A DNA stretch of 64,000 bases from Ampelocalamus luodianensis. Its lineage: Eukaryota > Streptophyta > Magnoliopsida > Poales > Poaceae. The stretch lies in assembly GCA_036346255.1 (NCBI GenBank), contig CM070620.1, forward strand, positions 12,574,671 to 12,638,670, written 5' to 3'. Both the position numbers and the translations under genes were made by a program. The notes below the pieces were generated by a model. That model did not search any database and was not told where the DNA came from. It worked only from the letters and a program-made list of their open reading frames with translations. Shown here in pieces: positions 45,010 to 57,924 of the stretch (position 1 is its first letter; each line of letters opens with the position of its first letter).

Positions 45010-45990
45010 GTAAGAGCAATAGATTTGGTTGTTACGTAAGAGCAATAGATTACTGCCAAACTGAGTGAAATGCTATGCTCTTAAGGACTAAGAGACTAGC
45101 TAGCTAAGAGCTAACTGTTCAGTGATCCACGAACGAAAAGAGCAGCTTGATTATTGCCTAGCTAACTGTTCAGTGATCCACGAACGAAAAGAGCAGCTTG
45201 ATTATTGCCTTTTTTTTCGCCCACTCACTACTTTATGTCGTTTTTCATAGCAATCGAGTTGCGTGATGTGAAGGCACCCTATCAGAAAAAATAACGAGAT
45301 CAAACGACATTTTGAATAGATACATCAGATTATTTGCCTTCAGATAGGAGTAAATTGGGGCGGAGCCAGACTTACCATATCTTAGGTTGGGCTAGCTCTT
45401 TCCTTGGCTGAGCCTACTGCTTTCTGTTTTTTAGTAATTTCTCTATGCTTTAGATCCTAAGATCAGAATTGAAGCCTAAGTTGCCCTACGCGGAGTAAAG
45501 GGCAACACGCACTGGCTGTTAGTTCACCATTTGAACTGCCAAAAATTTTATGCCGGCCAAGCAGAGATATCATGACGGAAAAAAGGCAAAAGAAACGCGC
45601 ACGATCAACTCGTTGTGGTACTAGCCAGTATGCATGATCGAGTATTCGAGTGCCCATCATCTTACAGAATACAGAGCACAGAGACAAGTAGTTGGCCAAA
45701 TAGGAACAAAACCTTGTTGACAAAGAAGAACTATACTAGTGCATATATATATGCACATGATATGCATGCATGCACCATCAATGTTATCACAGGACAATCT
45801 TATAATTCATCTCATTGTATTGTTCTAGTCTTGTTTTGGTTGGTTGTAAGAGCTAAAGAACAAACCAGGACATAACAATATATAACAGCATTATCGCTCG
45901 TCATGCTTCGTACGTTTTGGTTGGGTCGTGCGATTATTTTCCCCCTTCGTTGCGACCACTTTGCAGTGTATTGCAAGCAGAGAATGTATT
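45010..45990. repeat. Segmental duplication, copy 1
   Basis: Closely related to 47547-49380 once the solo LTR there is removed; landmarks ggttgttacgtaagagcaat and cactcactactttatgtcg occur in both. It includes a hAT-type ggggcggagccagac remnant at 45358. Confidence 0.85.
45109..45210. repeat. 51-bp tandem duplication within copy 1
   Basis: ctaactgttcagtgatccac recurs at 45111 and 45162. The duplication is absent from copy 2, so it postdates the segmental duplication. Confidence 0.85.
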
Positions 45991-45999
45991 CAATGCCTT

Positions 46000-47546
46000 T
46001 TGCCTTTGCACCGCAGTTACTGCGAAACTTGGATTTGTCCCATCGGATGCATGCCCCGAATCCCCGTGTTGGCACTTGTGATGATCTTTTCTTTAAATAA
46101 GAATGCGGAATCATCTGTCAAAATGGTTACTTGCTCAGTTTTTTTTTTTAAAAAAACTACACGTCTACACCTATGCTCATACTTGGAGTTTTTGGCAAAA
46201 ACACTTTCTTAGTATTCTTAATCCTATCAAATATATATAAACTCTATGAGCATCTGGAAAGTCCTATTTTTCCTGTTGGGCACTTCAGTCTGCATTAGCA
46301 TCTGACACTTCCATCTGCGTCCAAGTATATGGTATTTCTGGTTTGCATGAGAGGAAGTTGCATTTCTTGACACTATGCTGTGTTCACCATTTGTAGTTTT
46401 TTAAGCTAAACCATGAATTTGAAGTATGAATGGGTTCATATTGAAATACTTGTGTCAGCTTGCAGTCCTTTATTCATCATATCACAAGAATATATTTTTT
46501 TGTGGCAAATATTCAGTAATGCCCACCTGCATGATATTGTGAAATCGGGTTTCTCCATCTTATCTATTTTCATTATGATATAATTCGTAAGCATTCATTT
46601 CAAGACAATTTACTGCCCTTTTACTGTCGTTTGGGCTCTTTCTTGGACATCAGAGGTTGGGAAACTCAATATAACTGCAACTCTGGAGCTACTGCAGATA
46701 GGATAAAATGCTTTCAAGTTGTAATTTTGTATTATTTATATCATGTTGTAGTTGAGGTGTTGAAGGCTTGAAGCTATGTGTTGGCTGCTTCTATTTGGCA
46801 ACTGATGCTGCAGACCGACTTATTTTATGTTTAGCTTGCAACCTAGAGTTTGCATTTTGTCCAGATTATCAGCTTTTCGTCCTTCTAAAACGTATTGCGG
46901 GAAGAAAGGCATTCTGTTTGTTGCTATTGATAAAAAAACGCCCTCTGTCAGATCAAGGCCCTTTTGATGTTGTTCTGCGTATGGTTAGATACATGGAGTA
47001 TATTTAATACCTTTATGTGTTATTTGTCTAGAATATTAAATATTTGCATACTCTCTTGTTGTATGAGTTTTTTCTTATTTCATTGACAACAAGATGATAG
47101 CATTGTATTTTCTACAGTTTACTGGAAAGGAATGGCAACAATTAATGGAGGTCAGTAATACAGAATATGTTAAGAACACTGTTAGTCTGTTAAACCTCTC
47201 TTTGTGAGAGATGTTCAATATATAATTTTAAAAATATGAGGTCCATTTTATCCTTTTCATGCTTTGAAACTTTTATTTACTACTTTGCCTCAATTTTAAT
47301 AGGAATAAAGAGACACACCCAGACGTTACTGTTCTTGAACCACCAGGTTCCGTAGAACATTCGCTCAATTGCCAATCTATGCTTCAAGAATTTTCTGAAC
47401 TGGAGCTCTCGGATTGTCACAGTAATTTCTATGAAATGTCTTTCTTAGTTCTGGTTTTGAAGAAACCCATCAATGCATCATATTTATAGGCAAAGAATTA
47501 AGGGCAGAAAAGGCCATGATGGGTTGATAAGATAATGAAACATGCA
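46000..47546. other. Between the duplicates; possible exon debris
   Basis: No gene recognised. Short pieces at 47117-47150 (FTGKEWQQLME) and 47304-47420 (KETHPDVTVLEPPGS-like, then SMLQEFSELELSD) look protein-like and are flanked by gt and ag dinucleotides, but I cannot place them in a family. Confidence 0.3.
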
Positions 47547-49380
47547 GTTGGTTGTTACGTAAGAGCAATAGATTACTGCCAAACTGACAGTGAAATGCTA
47601 TGCCCTAAGGACTAGGACTAGCTAGCTGTTCAGTGATCCACGATCGAAAAGAGTAGCTTGATTAATGCCTTTTTTTTCGCCCACTCACTACTTTATGTCG
47701 TTTTCATAGCAATCGAATTGTGTGAAGTGAAGGCACCATATCAGAAAAAAATAATAAGATCACATGACATTTTGGATAGATATGTTAGATTACTTATCTT
47801 CACATAGGAGTAAACAGGGCGGAGCCAGACTTGAGCCACATCTTAGACTGGGTTGCTTCTTTCCTCGGCTCAGTCCAGTGCTTTCTGCTCTTTTTTTAGT
47901 AATTTCTCTATAAATTTTATATCCTAGGCCCAGGTTGAAGCTCAGGTTGCCTTACGCCTGGATCCGCCACTGGGAGTAAAGGGCAACACGCATTCGCTGT
48001 TAGATCACCATTTGAACTGCCAAAAATTTTATGCCAGTCAAGCAGAGATATCATGACGGAAAAAAATGCAAAAGAAACGCGCACGATCAACTCGTTGTGG
48101 TACTAACCAGTGTGCATGATCGAATGCCAAATCATCTTACAGAATACAGAGCACCGAGACAAGTAGTTGGACAAATAGGTGTTGAAAATGAGGGTAATAT
48201 TTTAATTCTAGATTTTATTAAAAGATAAATATTACAAAAGACTAATGATGCATAAAACAGTACTGACAGCAGACAACTCATTGTACTTCGCAATATATGA
48301 AAAACAGGATGTAGACAAGTCAATCAATCATACGATAGACTTACAGATGGATCTGATGAAGAACACGAAGCAGCGCAGACTTGATGCAGTGCAGAAACGT
48401 AGATGTCGCAGTGCAGCAAGTGGTCGCGCAGATGCGCTGCCTAGAAACCTTATTGCCGCCCCCGTGCAGGTCTTCACGGCAGCAACGGCTCGGAGATACC
48501 GCTTCCCTTCTTCACGGTGCACGCCGAGAAGAAGAGTCGGCGAGGTTCAGACGACGCAGTACAACAGCACAGATTAGAAGGAAGAAGGAATGAAGGCTAT
48601 TCTTCTACACCCTATGCACTGGACGTCTCCAGACATATATAGATGCAGACTGGTAAATGACAGATTAAACAACCATTTACCCACTAGTAACTTTCACACT
48701 TAACCAGTCATTTACCCACTTGTAACTGTCTGTCATCATCACCCAATAAAGCCTCAAATTCAAACATTTGAATCTCATTCAAACAGAAAGAGAGAGATGT
48801 ATGGTTCAGCAAAAATAAGGTGGACTTGGTCTGCCAAATGTCACGGTCACAAGTCACACGATTTTTCACGATTTTTCACGCGACACACGAACAGCACAGC
48901 GCGTGCGTGTGTTTAGCCAGAGCCCTCCTCATGCCACCCTCATCCATATGTCACATGTTTTAAGGAGTGACAGGAACTCCACCTTATATTTTGGTCACCT
49001 CCACCTTGGCTTAGCAATATAGTACTAAATCATAAATACTTTGGAATTATAGAAAATAAGCATAAGTCATATAGGCCAATTTCCAACAATAGGAACAAAA
49101 CCTTGTTGACAAAGAAGAACTATACTAGTGCATATATATGCACATGATATGCATGCATGCACCATCAATGTTATCACAGGACAATCTTATAATTCGTCTC
49201 ATTGTATTGCTCTAGTCTTGTTTTGGTTGGTTGTAACTTGTAAGAGCTAAAGAACAAACCAGGGACATAACAATATATAACAACGTGATCGCTCGTCACG
49301 CTTCGTACGTTTTGGTTGGGTCGTGCGATTATTTTTCCCCTTCGTCGCGACCACTTTGCAGTGTATTGCAAGCAGAGATT
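47547..49380. repeat. Segmental duplication, copy 2, split by a solo LTR
   Basis: 47547-48179 and 49089-49380 match copy 1 in order and orientation. It retains a longer hAT-type stretch (ggatccgccactgg at about 47959) than copy 1. Confidence 0.85.
48180..49088 (+). mobile_element. Solo LTR, Copia-like
   Basis: 909 bp from TGTTGAAAAT to ATTTCCAACA, the inverted terminal type of many Copia LTRs, flanked by the perfect 5-bp duplication ATAGG (48175-48179, 49089-49093). The empty site is seen in copy 1 at about 45698-45704. A TATA-like tatatag lies near 48638. The 110-codon frame inside is LTR sequence, not a gene. Confidence 0.9.
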
Positions 49381-49675
49381 GTATTGTTGGCAAATGGCAG
49401 CCATCGGCGCGCGGTGGCGTCTCTTCCCACCAGCTGGAGACCCTGAAATTAAGTCATGCTGCAGACTGATTGACTTGGGTGGTGATCGTGGACGTCCCTT
49501 TTGATTCGTGCACGAAACCGAATGCCTGCCCACTTTTCGGGCCTACCGCCTACCTCTTTTCAGGCTGCTCTACCGGTTGATGCGTCAAACAGGTACTCCA
49601 AAAACATCAGTTGTTTAATTACGCAAGATCGGTTGCCAAATTGGTAGATCTGGCAACCACGGTTAATATTAAGGT

Positions 49676-49930
49676 TGAAACTATGTGTATCTTATATAGG
49701 AATGTACTGTCTATAGTTTATACTATGTATGATTTAGACTGATGTAGATGAAAGAGAATAAAGAGAGAGAAATATAGTACCAATGAGGAAATATCTTATG
49801 CCTATAAAAGCATTAAAAGATTGTGTCATCTATAAAGACAAGTGAAAAAACAACACATTGTATAGGCTATCTACATGTGATATAAAAAATTGCTATAGAC
49901 AGCAGCTATCTATACTATTATACATGTTAT
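49676..49930. mobile_element. Possible MITE
   Basis: Contains paired motifs actgtctatagttta and tgctatagacagcag in opposite orientation about 200 bp apart, resembling the MITE at 59260. Ends are not defined. The sequence on to 50600 has no gene. Confidence 0.3.
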
Positions 49931-50599
49931 CCTAAAAGACAGACCGAGTGGTCATAGGATTAGATTCCAATAACCAAAAATTGACCTACAAGGCTACAAC
50001 CAACCATTACAACGTGTATGGTGGCCACGGGGAATCGGGGTACCTCAACTGCTTAACAGCTAGCAAAAGCATAAATGTATTAACCTTGCATTGGCATGCA
50101 TACATGCGGTCCAACCAACCATGCTAGATACGGCAGTAAAGATCAGCAGTCTGAATTGCATTGTTATGGAAAAGATCTGTGTGATCTTTTAGAATGGAAC
50201 ACTACATTCGTTATATATAGAGCCATTTAAATTAGGACTGCAAATGCCCAAGAGAAAAAAAAAAGGCCAACGGTTAGTTAGCCGGTCCAATCGGGAGGCT
50301 GCAAGCAGATCACCGCGAAGATGTCACCCTTGTCTCTCACCGGCACCTAACACATGATCTTCTAAGCAAGTGGTTTTGTGCTTAATCTCTCTGTCGTTTT
50401 ATTAAGGAGCACATGAGCTTTGTGCCATAAAATTTAGTAGTACTTCAGCAATCAGGAATTCAGGATGCAGGCTAAATAAGAAATTCATCAGGCAATCACA
50501 TACATTGGCGTCTTAAGCTTACATGATGAGTACATGACCTACTAGACCATGTGGATGGATCGTGCTTTTTAATGATAAATAATTGACATTTGGGTTGTA

Positions 50600-51120
50600 T
50601 TAGAATTTGCATTTGTGAAATTTTCGGTCGTTCCGCTTGGCTTTTCGATCGTTCCGCCTGGTTTTGAGTACCGTAGCTCTCGAGCACTGTTCATTACGAG
50701 TACTGCTCACTTCGAATACTATAGCTTTGAGTGCCGAGTGGTATGTCTTTTGTGTGCTGTTCATTTAGAGTACTGTAGCACAGAATTTCAAGCGCTGTTC
50801 CCATGAGTACTGTAGCTTTGAGAACTATTCATTTCGAGCAGTACTGCAGCTCTGAGTACTGTAGCACAGAGATCCAAATACTGCTCATCACGAGTACTGC
50901 GTGGTCGTAGCTGAACATGGTGGTAGCTAAACGTGGTCGTAGCTGAACGTGGTCATAGAATGTTTCGACTACATGTCGTGAGAAGTTTCAACTGCTCATG
51001 GTCGTAGGCTTTGAGTACTACAGTGCAGAATCGTAAGCTTCGAGTGCTACAGTATCTGGTCGAATGTCGAAAGCTACCGTACGTGGTCGGTGGTCGAAGG
51101 CTACAGAGCGTAGTCGTAGG
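50600..51120. repeat. Dispersed short repeats: gagtactgtagc and gtggtcgtagct
   Basis: At least eight variants of gagtactgtagctttgag, then three of gtggtcgtagctgaacgtgg. The ggtcgta core recalls the family L stems, but here the units are direct, not palindromic. Confidence 0.6.
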
Positions 51121-51279
51121 AAGGTTTTCGAGTACTTCGAGTGCTCGTGTTTGTTTAACCGGCGGTATAACCGACTTGTAATAGCAGTCAGACCGATTTT
51201 CGTAGACTTGATAAAACTGGTCGTGGACCTTGTTGAACTGATCGAGGATGATCTGGATAGTGTTGATTGATGGTTGAGA

Positions 51280-52090
51280 GTGTGTTATGGGTATGTCATC
51301 TAATATTGGTCAAGTTGGAGAACTTGTGCCGGGAATATGTTCTTTGGTCTTTGCATGTGCAGGTTGGGTGTGAAGACGGTCATGGTCGATGACAAGGTGC
51401 ACCGGGACTAGGATGGGGAAATCCGAGGTTCAGGCGGTTGAGGATGTCACGAGGTGGTCGGGCTTACGCTGGGACACGTGGAGAACAAAGGTAGATGTAT
51501 GATGCACGAAAAGCTTCGGGAGGTGTAGTCCTGAAGGCTTACGACGCGTGAGGAGATATAAAAGGTGTTTTATATCTGGAAGGTTTAGAGATATTGAAAA
51601 ACCCGTGTTTAGAAGGGTTTCGGGTCCTTTGATTTTCGGAAGAGATAAGATTTTGTGCCGTGTTTGTTAAGGACACAGTTTAGGACTCTAGACTATAAAA
51701 GAAGGCAAAGGTTAAGAGTTCCATATGGTTTTTCATGGCTTTTACAGAGGGCATTCGGGAGAAAGTTTTTAGAGTCTTTTTGCTAGAGTTTGAGGGGTGA
51801 TGTTAGAGCACTTTGTAGCCACAGAACAAGATTCAGAAATAAGAGATCAGATCTATTCCAAGAAATTCTTGTTCGCGTCGGCGGCATGTTTCTCTAAGCA
51901 TCTTCTCAGATTTGTTCTCGTTCGAGCAGTGTGTGGCGAGATAACTCTTCTTCGTCGACTTCGCTGCCTACGATCACGTGTTGTGTTGTTCATCCGATCG
52001 TCGTCAACCATATTGGGAGGTAGAGAAGATCCGCGCACGACAAGTACGGCTGAATTTAAAGAAGAAATCACGACAATCATTCACCCCTCT
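51280..52090 (+). mobile_element. LTR-like sequence
   Basis: A TATA box (actataaaagaaggc at about 51691) in a long non-coding stretch ending near ttcacccctctgattgctgt, an arrangement like the U3-R-U5 of grass Copia LTRs. Ends are not certain. ORFs at 51797-52336 are not recognisable. The sequence to 53370 holds no gene. Confidence 0.4.
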
Positions 52091-53377
52091 GATTGCTGTA
52101 TTGATCCTATAAACCCAAACCTTCCACATGACGTGTTTGAAGCCTATCTAGGCGTGTACATGCACGAACAGAGAACTCAAGTCAAAACCAAGTTCCTCAC
52201 CAAACCAGAGAATGGAAAACCGAACGACCAAATGCTTTCAACGAATTGTTGTGTGGAACTAGGGAAGAAAGGAGGCATGCAGCAACCTCAAGAGTGTGGT
52301 CAAATAATTGCAAGAAGACATCACAGGCGAAGCTGAGCTCACTAGGAGCAGTAGAAGAGCAGAGATGGGAACACGCGACTTGCTGCGACGAGACAAACCA
52401 AACCGGGACCAACCTAGCACGTACCCTTTCCCCGCTCTAAAAGCAAAATGATCCAAAGAAGCTCCCTGTGACCGTATTTTAGAATTTGTCACTAGATCCT
52501 AAAATACATATCTATATAGTGGCAATTTTTATCCCCGACAAGACAACCCAACTCTCATCGCTCAATCTCTTGATCTGGAAAAAGATAAGAATAACATCAA
52601 CTCTAGTTTACGGGCAAAAATTTAGATCCGCACCACATAACTCCGTACGATTGCTGTTGGTATAAAACCGAGACAATAACATCCAATTAAGCTCGATGAG
52701 CGCGGGTCTGATTTTCCGCTTATATTATCATGGCCGGGAGAATATACAATAGCACGTTCTTAAAATAAAAAACACTTCGCACCGCATTACGATATTGTTT
52801 AACGATGAAGGTGGTATTAGTTTTAGGCCACCCTGTAAATCGCATATGTAGATAATAGATTGATAACCATCAAGATTTTAGGACTGTGGAACATTTTACG
52901 GGTGATAACCCATTTAACATGATTCATACAAAGAGCAAGGAAGGTGATCCATACCCGATGTCTCACATAGAAAAAAAAAAACAAATGTGAATACTGAATA
53001 GGATTACTTGCATGTATCACTCTCAGGTTTCCCCCAAAACCAAAAGCATATTTTAAAGACTAGTCGCTGACCAGTAGCGTTATCGTCACTGGAAGTCCAG
53101 AGGGCCTACATGAAAGGAAACCACGTAGCACGCCAGTATGTGGGCCTAACAAAATCCCTCTCCGTTCCGTCGTCGAATCACCGGCCGGGTCGCGCAGCTC
53201 CTCCACTCCGCTACCACTCCAGCACGGGTCCGAGTCCCCCACTCGATCCTACGAGTGACCAGCACGCACACCCACGAAAAATAACAAGCAACCAACCAAC
53301 CACCCCCATCCGCCCGCTCGGCGATCTTTCCGCGTTATTCCCCCTCTTCTCGCCTGATCGCCTCTCACGACTCCCGC

Positions 53378-53387
53378 TTTATATAAG
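53378..53387 (+). promoter_or_regulatory. TATA box of the RING-H2 gene
   Basis: TTTATATAAG, 126 bp before the ATG. It predicts a start near 53410 and a GC-rich leader of about 100 nt. Confidence 0.75.
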
Positions 53388-53512
53388 CATAGCACCCCGG
53401 CTAGTCACTACTCACTACCACCCCACCTCCCTCCCCTGTGGCTCTGCTCGGCGACACACCCGCACCTCACACGCCTCCACTCACGAACCTTCTCCAAGGC
53501 AAGATCGACGCC

Positions 53513-54148
53513 ATGGGATTCCCCGTCGGGTACTCGGAGCCGCTCCTCCCGCGGGTGCTCCTCCTCCTCGGCCACCTCCACCGCTTCCTCCTCTGGGCCT
53601 TCCACGCCGTCGGCCTCGGCGACCTCATCGACCTCGGCGGCAACCCGACGGTGGCCACGGCGCAGGAGCTGCAGGGGCACGCGCACGCGGCGGCCTCGCT
53701 GCAGCACCGCCGGCCCGAGTTCCGGGCGCTGCCGGCGATGGTCATCGAGGAGGCGCTGCCCGTGCTGCGGTTCGACGAGCTGGTGGCGTCCGCGCCGGCG
53801 GTGTGCGGGGACGGCGACTGCGCGGTATGCCTCAGCGGCATCGGCGGCGGCGACGAGGTGCGGCGGCTGGCCAACTGCCGCCACGTCTTCCACCGGGGCT
53901 GCCTCGACCGCTGGATGGCGCACGACCAGCGCACCTGCCCGCTCTGCCGCGCCCCGCTCATCCCCGACGAGATGGCCGGCGCGCTCTGGGCCGCCACCGC
54001 CGGCCTCCCCGACGCCTCCGACTACGACCTGTCCTACCCTTCCCCGCTGCATCTGCCGTCGCCGTCGCTGCCGCTGCTGCTGGCGCCCACCCCCACTCTT
54101 CTGCGGCCGCACGAGCTGCTGCTCAACGGCTTGGGCGGCTTCCAGTGA
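53513..54148 (+). CDS. RING-H2 E3 ubiquitin ligase (BRH1/RHA-like)
   Basis: An intronless 211-residue protein. Residues 11-35 are hydrophobic (LLPRVLLLLGHLHRFLLW) and may anchor it to a membrane. The RING-H2 finger has all eight ligands: C103-x2-C106, C122-x-H124-x2-H127-x2-C130, C142-x2-C145, with W134 at the usual E2-contact place. The tail (171-211) is Leu/Pro-rich. The family, small intronless RING-H2 proteins such as Arabidopsis BRH1 and RHA1, transfers ubiquitin from E2 to substrates, often in elicitor or brassinosteroid responses. The ATG is the first after the TATA box, in ccATGGg context. High third-position GC, normal for a grass gene and unlike the flanks. The minus-strand frame 54211-53408 is its shadow. 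Confidence 0.93.
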   Translation: MGFPVGYSEPLLPRVLLLLGHLHRFLLWAFHAVGLGDLIDLGGNPTVATAQELQGHAHAAASLQHRRPEFRALPAMVIEEALPVLRFDELVASAPAVCGDGDCAVCLSGIGGGDEVRRLANCRHVFHRGCLDRWMAHDQRTCPLCRAPLIPDEMAGALWAATAGLPDASDYDLSYPSPLHLPSPSLPLLLAPTPTLLRPHELLLNGLGGFQ

Positions 54149-56600
54149 GGCAGTGAGACAGATGCATGACCGCCGCCAAATTTGCTCAACTACTGCACAC
54201 GGTTGGTCCATCTTTCGTCTCAGTTGGTAAAAGGTGAAGCCAACGGCTGAGAAGGGCGCCCTGACTTGTACTGTTGTACATAGGCTCCAAGAAAAGAACC
54301 CCCGAAGAAAAGACTAGTAGGAAATTAATTAGGTTGCTATGTAGGTCGATTCCATCTTCCAAGCCTGTGGAGTTGCGAATCTTTTTTGCCGATTAAATTT
54401 GTTGAAATAGCAGTTTGGATGTCTTGCTTGCTACATTTGGGCAGTTTGCTTCCGTCTTTCGACTCTTTCCCAATTTCCCCATTTCCCTGTCTAGCTGGTA
54501 GCTACAATATTCTGCTGCCATTCTGAAGATGCAGTGAGTTTTATCTGACCCGACCAAGAAAATCTCCCTTCGACATGCAAAGCGCTCATACAGATGCAAT
54601 CTTCATCTTTTATTCTAGTAGCCTACAAGCATTCTTCACCTTTCTTTTTAGAAGCGTACCTGATTTAACCGATAGAGGTTCGTTCATGTGAGTCGACGGC
54701 CTGATCATGTTTGACCCGCTTCGCGTGGCAACTGAGCTGACAGGTGAAGTACACCCATAAGATACGCGGCTAAATCGAGTCAATGCGTAACTTCTCGACA
54801 GTGATAGACTGCTGGCAGCCGCGGCCGGGCGCTATTCTATTCCATGTTTCCATCTCAAGTAGGTAGCTGCGTCGAACATTCCTAGACTCATGAAGTGGCG
54901 ATAGATCGTAGAAGCTGCCACGGTCTGTATATACTATACTAGTCCATAAACAAAGCAAGAAAAGTTCCAGAAGCTGCCTCCTCCCTTCCGGTTTGCTCAC
55001 TTAGCTCCGCTGACACGAAACGTAGTACTGATCCAAATTCTTATTCTCCCACAGATCTAAGCAGCTAAACGAATTCGTTTTGATTAGCCTTTCACGCGCA
55101 AGTGCGCAACAGAAACGAAGGGGGGAAAGCGTGGCGTGGGTGATCTAATAAAATTACCGTTGGCAATCCGTGCTCTCCGGATGGAACCAAAGGGGAATCA
55201 TGAGGCATACTTGGTGACGGGAATAAAGACGCGAAGCCCTTGGGCCACAGGGCTCGCCATCATACATGGGGCGTTGAGTTCCTGGCGCAGCACGCTTTCG
55301 ACGTGCCATAAAACGGGTGGCCTACCTAGTTTTGTATCCCTGTCGCGGTTCGGCAAGAAAGGGACAAATATCCTCGCAGTTTGGTTTCACAGGAAAGAAA
55401 TCTCAGGGAGTGGTTCTTTTCCCCATCACTCTGCAGTGTACAGTTGCAGGACCAGATGTCCAGTTATATGACTCCATAACTTCGTAAACACAATTGCTGC
55501 ATCAGACATCAAGTTTTGTCAAATAAAGAAGAGAAATGCCAGTTTGGAGAGAGTACAGACCTTCTTTCCAGGACTTCTGAACTTGAACATGGGAACACGG
55601 TAGATGAGCTTCAGCAGAAAACGTTTTGCAGCTCGAGCGTCCGAGTAGCTAGGAACGAAGATCGATCTTGCACAAGAGTAACAGGCATGATCCATGTGCC
55701 TCGCCCACACGGCAAGGCAAACAATAGGCTTAGCTGCAACAGTAAATCCTAGCACGCTGTACCTGTCAAGTTTGGTCAAATCCCCCCCCCCCCCACAATT
55801 TCTCGCAAAATAAAATTGGAACTGTCTATTCATAGGTGATTGAAATTTTTGTAAGCATAAGTCACGTTTTTATTCGTTGGATCAATATCCAATCATATAA
55901 CACACCAATCTCTACATAAATCTAATGATCACAACAAGTAACTTAAACTTAAAAAAATTCAAACGACTTAAAATAGTAACTGAATAAAATTCCCTCGCAA
56001 TTGAATTTCTCCATTTGCAACCGGGAAGTAGACAGAGACCCCAGGCTAAGCCTTCAAGCGGATTCAAAGCGATGAACCCATTTCACTATTGTAAGATAGA
56101 GCCCGTTTATTCGTTTGGGTTAACTAGCCCATCTGCATACAGGGAAGTCCATGATGAAACTTTCGATCTGGATAGTGGTAATTACTGAACTGAGCTCTAT
56201 GGCGTGCAGGTATTGTGTGTGTGGATGTCCCAGGCCCATGACCGTGCTATCGAATTTCTCTAGACACCACTGACCGTCGAATGGACTGAACGGCCATGAT
56301 GAATCCGGTCAAGGATAATATTAAACCCACCTCAACAATTCACGAATCCACGAAAGAAGGAAGCACCCGTTCCACGGAAGCAGATTCTCTGCCGTTATGT
56401 TGTAAAGGCAGAGAATACTGTACATTGGCGCTTACCTCTTATACCTGCTGGTAGATCAAAAATTGACATACCAAATCGGACGCTACAGCAGTATCAAACA
56501 GCGTCGGTGCTGCAGTGAGTACTGTTGCTACACTACCCCGAATTGATCTCGTGCGTCCGTTTTTGATCCAGTGGCTGGAATTGGCTAAGGCACCGTGCCT
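54149..56600. other. 3' flank of the RING gene and intergenic
   Basis: The first ~300 bases are probable 3' UTR. Further on I see no gene. A 13-C run lies at 55782-55794. Frames at 54770-55000, 55136-55471 and 55516-55833 lack domains. Confidence 0.5.
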
Positions 56601-57003
56601 TTACAACGTAAACGCAGAGGATACGTTTCCCCGTTCCACGCAAGCAAAGCACAGCCGGAGGCTGGGAGCAACAGCAACAAAGAAGAGAAACCGAACAGGC
56701 GAGAAACAAACGGAGAGTCCCATCAACGCGCGAGGGGAACGCGCGACCTCGCACGCCATTCCAACTCGATCCATCTCTCCTCCCGTCAAAATCTCACCCC
56801 CCCCCGGCAAATCCTTCCGCCAGAGATTTGCCTTCCGCCTCCGGAGAAGCCGACGGCGACGGCGGGTACGAGGATATAAGTATATAACGACAGCGAGAGA
56901 CGGCACGCACAACACAATGAAGGCTGCCGCTGGGACGGCGGCAGGAGACCCGGACGGCCTCCTCCTCCGCAAGTCTTCTTAATCTTTGCTCTGATACTAT
57001 GTT
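56601..57003 (-). mobile_element. Copia-type LTR end plus primer-binding site, with an odd downstream frame
   Basis: On the minus strand ...TTAACA (LTR-type CA end, 57001-57000) is followed at once by TAGTATCAGAGC (56999-56988), 11 of 12 matching the initiator-Met PBS TGGTATCAGAGC. The following frame has no ATG start and encodes an Arg-rich, then hydrophobic stretch (AAAFIVLCVPSLAVVIYL) unlike a gag protein. The LTR's other end is not found. Fragment or chance match both possible. Confidence 0.35.
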
Positions 57004-57924
57004 AAGGTTATCTATTTCAAAGAGTCAAAAGGCTAGATCAGGTGAATACGTAAATAACACTGTAAGCTATATATATATCTAACCAGATGCAGAAGTGTCT
57101 GATTTCGTAGTGTGCTCAGCACCGCTGAACCGTCTCAAAGGAACACCAAAATATGAGCATGGCTCAGGAGATGTTTCTGTGAGACTCTGACTATCGGCTG
57201 CTCGGCAAGACCGTCGCAAAATTGTTGCAGTTCTGGACATTGTACCCTTCCAAATCTAACTTGATATAGCAACTAGCAAAAAGTCCCCTGCACTAACTGA
57301 GATATCCAGAAAGCTAGTTGTCCTGCTGGATAAAAAATTAACAAATTTCAGATCAAGCATGCGCTTTCGCACACTGACAACAACAAAAAAAATACGAAAG
57401 CAGCAATAAAAATCTTCCAGCATTTAGGGGAAAGAGGAAGATAACAACAGATTAGAGGCAAGCAGTGCACTTTACTATAAGCACAGGCTGACCGCAACCA
57501 TCTTTCCCCCCTACCAGTCTTTCTTATCTCTTACACTGTTCTTATGTGAGAGCATGGACAGAAAGTTTTGCAGCTCAACTACAACACTAAAATTCAATTG
57601 ACTTTCAAACGCCTTCCTAGGGGAAATACAAAAAGTATACGTAGCAGCTGACAAACAACAAGTGAAGGTTGACTGACAATGAATACTGCTGAAGCAAGTA
57701 AATGAAGATAGTTTAAACAGATGGTCATAAAAAGCTTATGATAAGCACATAGTTGACATATTGGCCACAATTTCCAACATGTGCTGGCATGCTCAGTTCC
57801 AAACCAAATGAAGTATGGCATAGCCAATACTGACATATGGGCACCACACTGTTTGGAGCATCGGGTTAAATTATAAGGAAATGAAAGAATCAAGAGAAAT
57901 ACCCCAATATGGTAGGCTGCTAAC

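Noticed and set aside
48245..48577. 110-codon frame as a gene
   Set aside because: Lies inside a solo LTR with precise ends and a target duplication; no domain.
53408..54211. 267-codon minus-strand frame
   Set aside because: It is antisense to the RING-H2 gene and is kept open by third-position GC.
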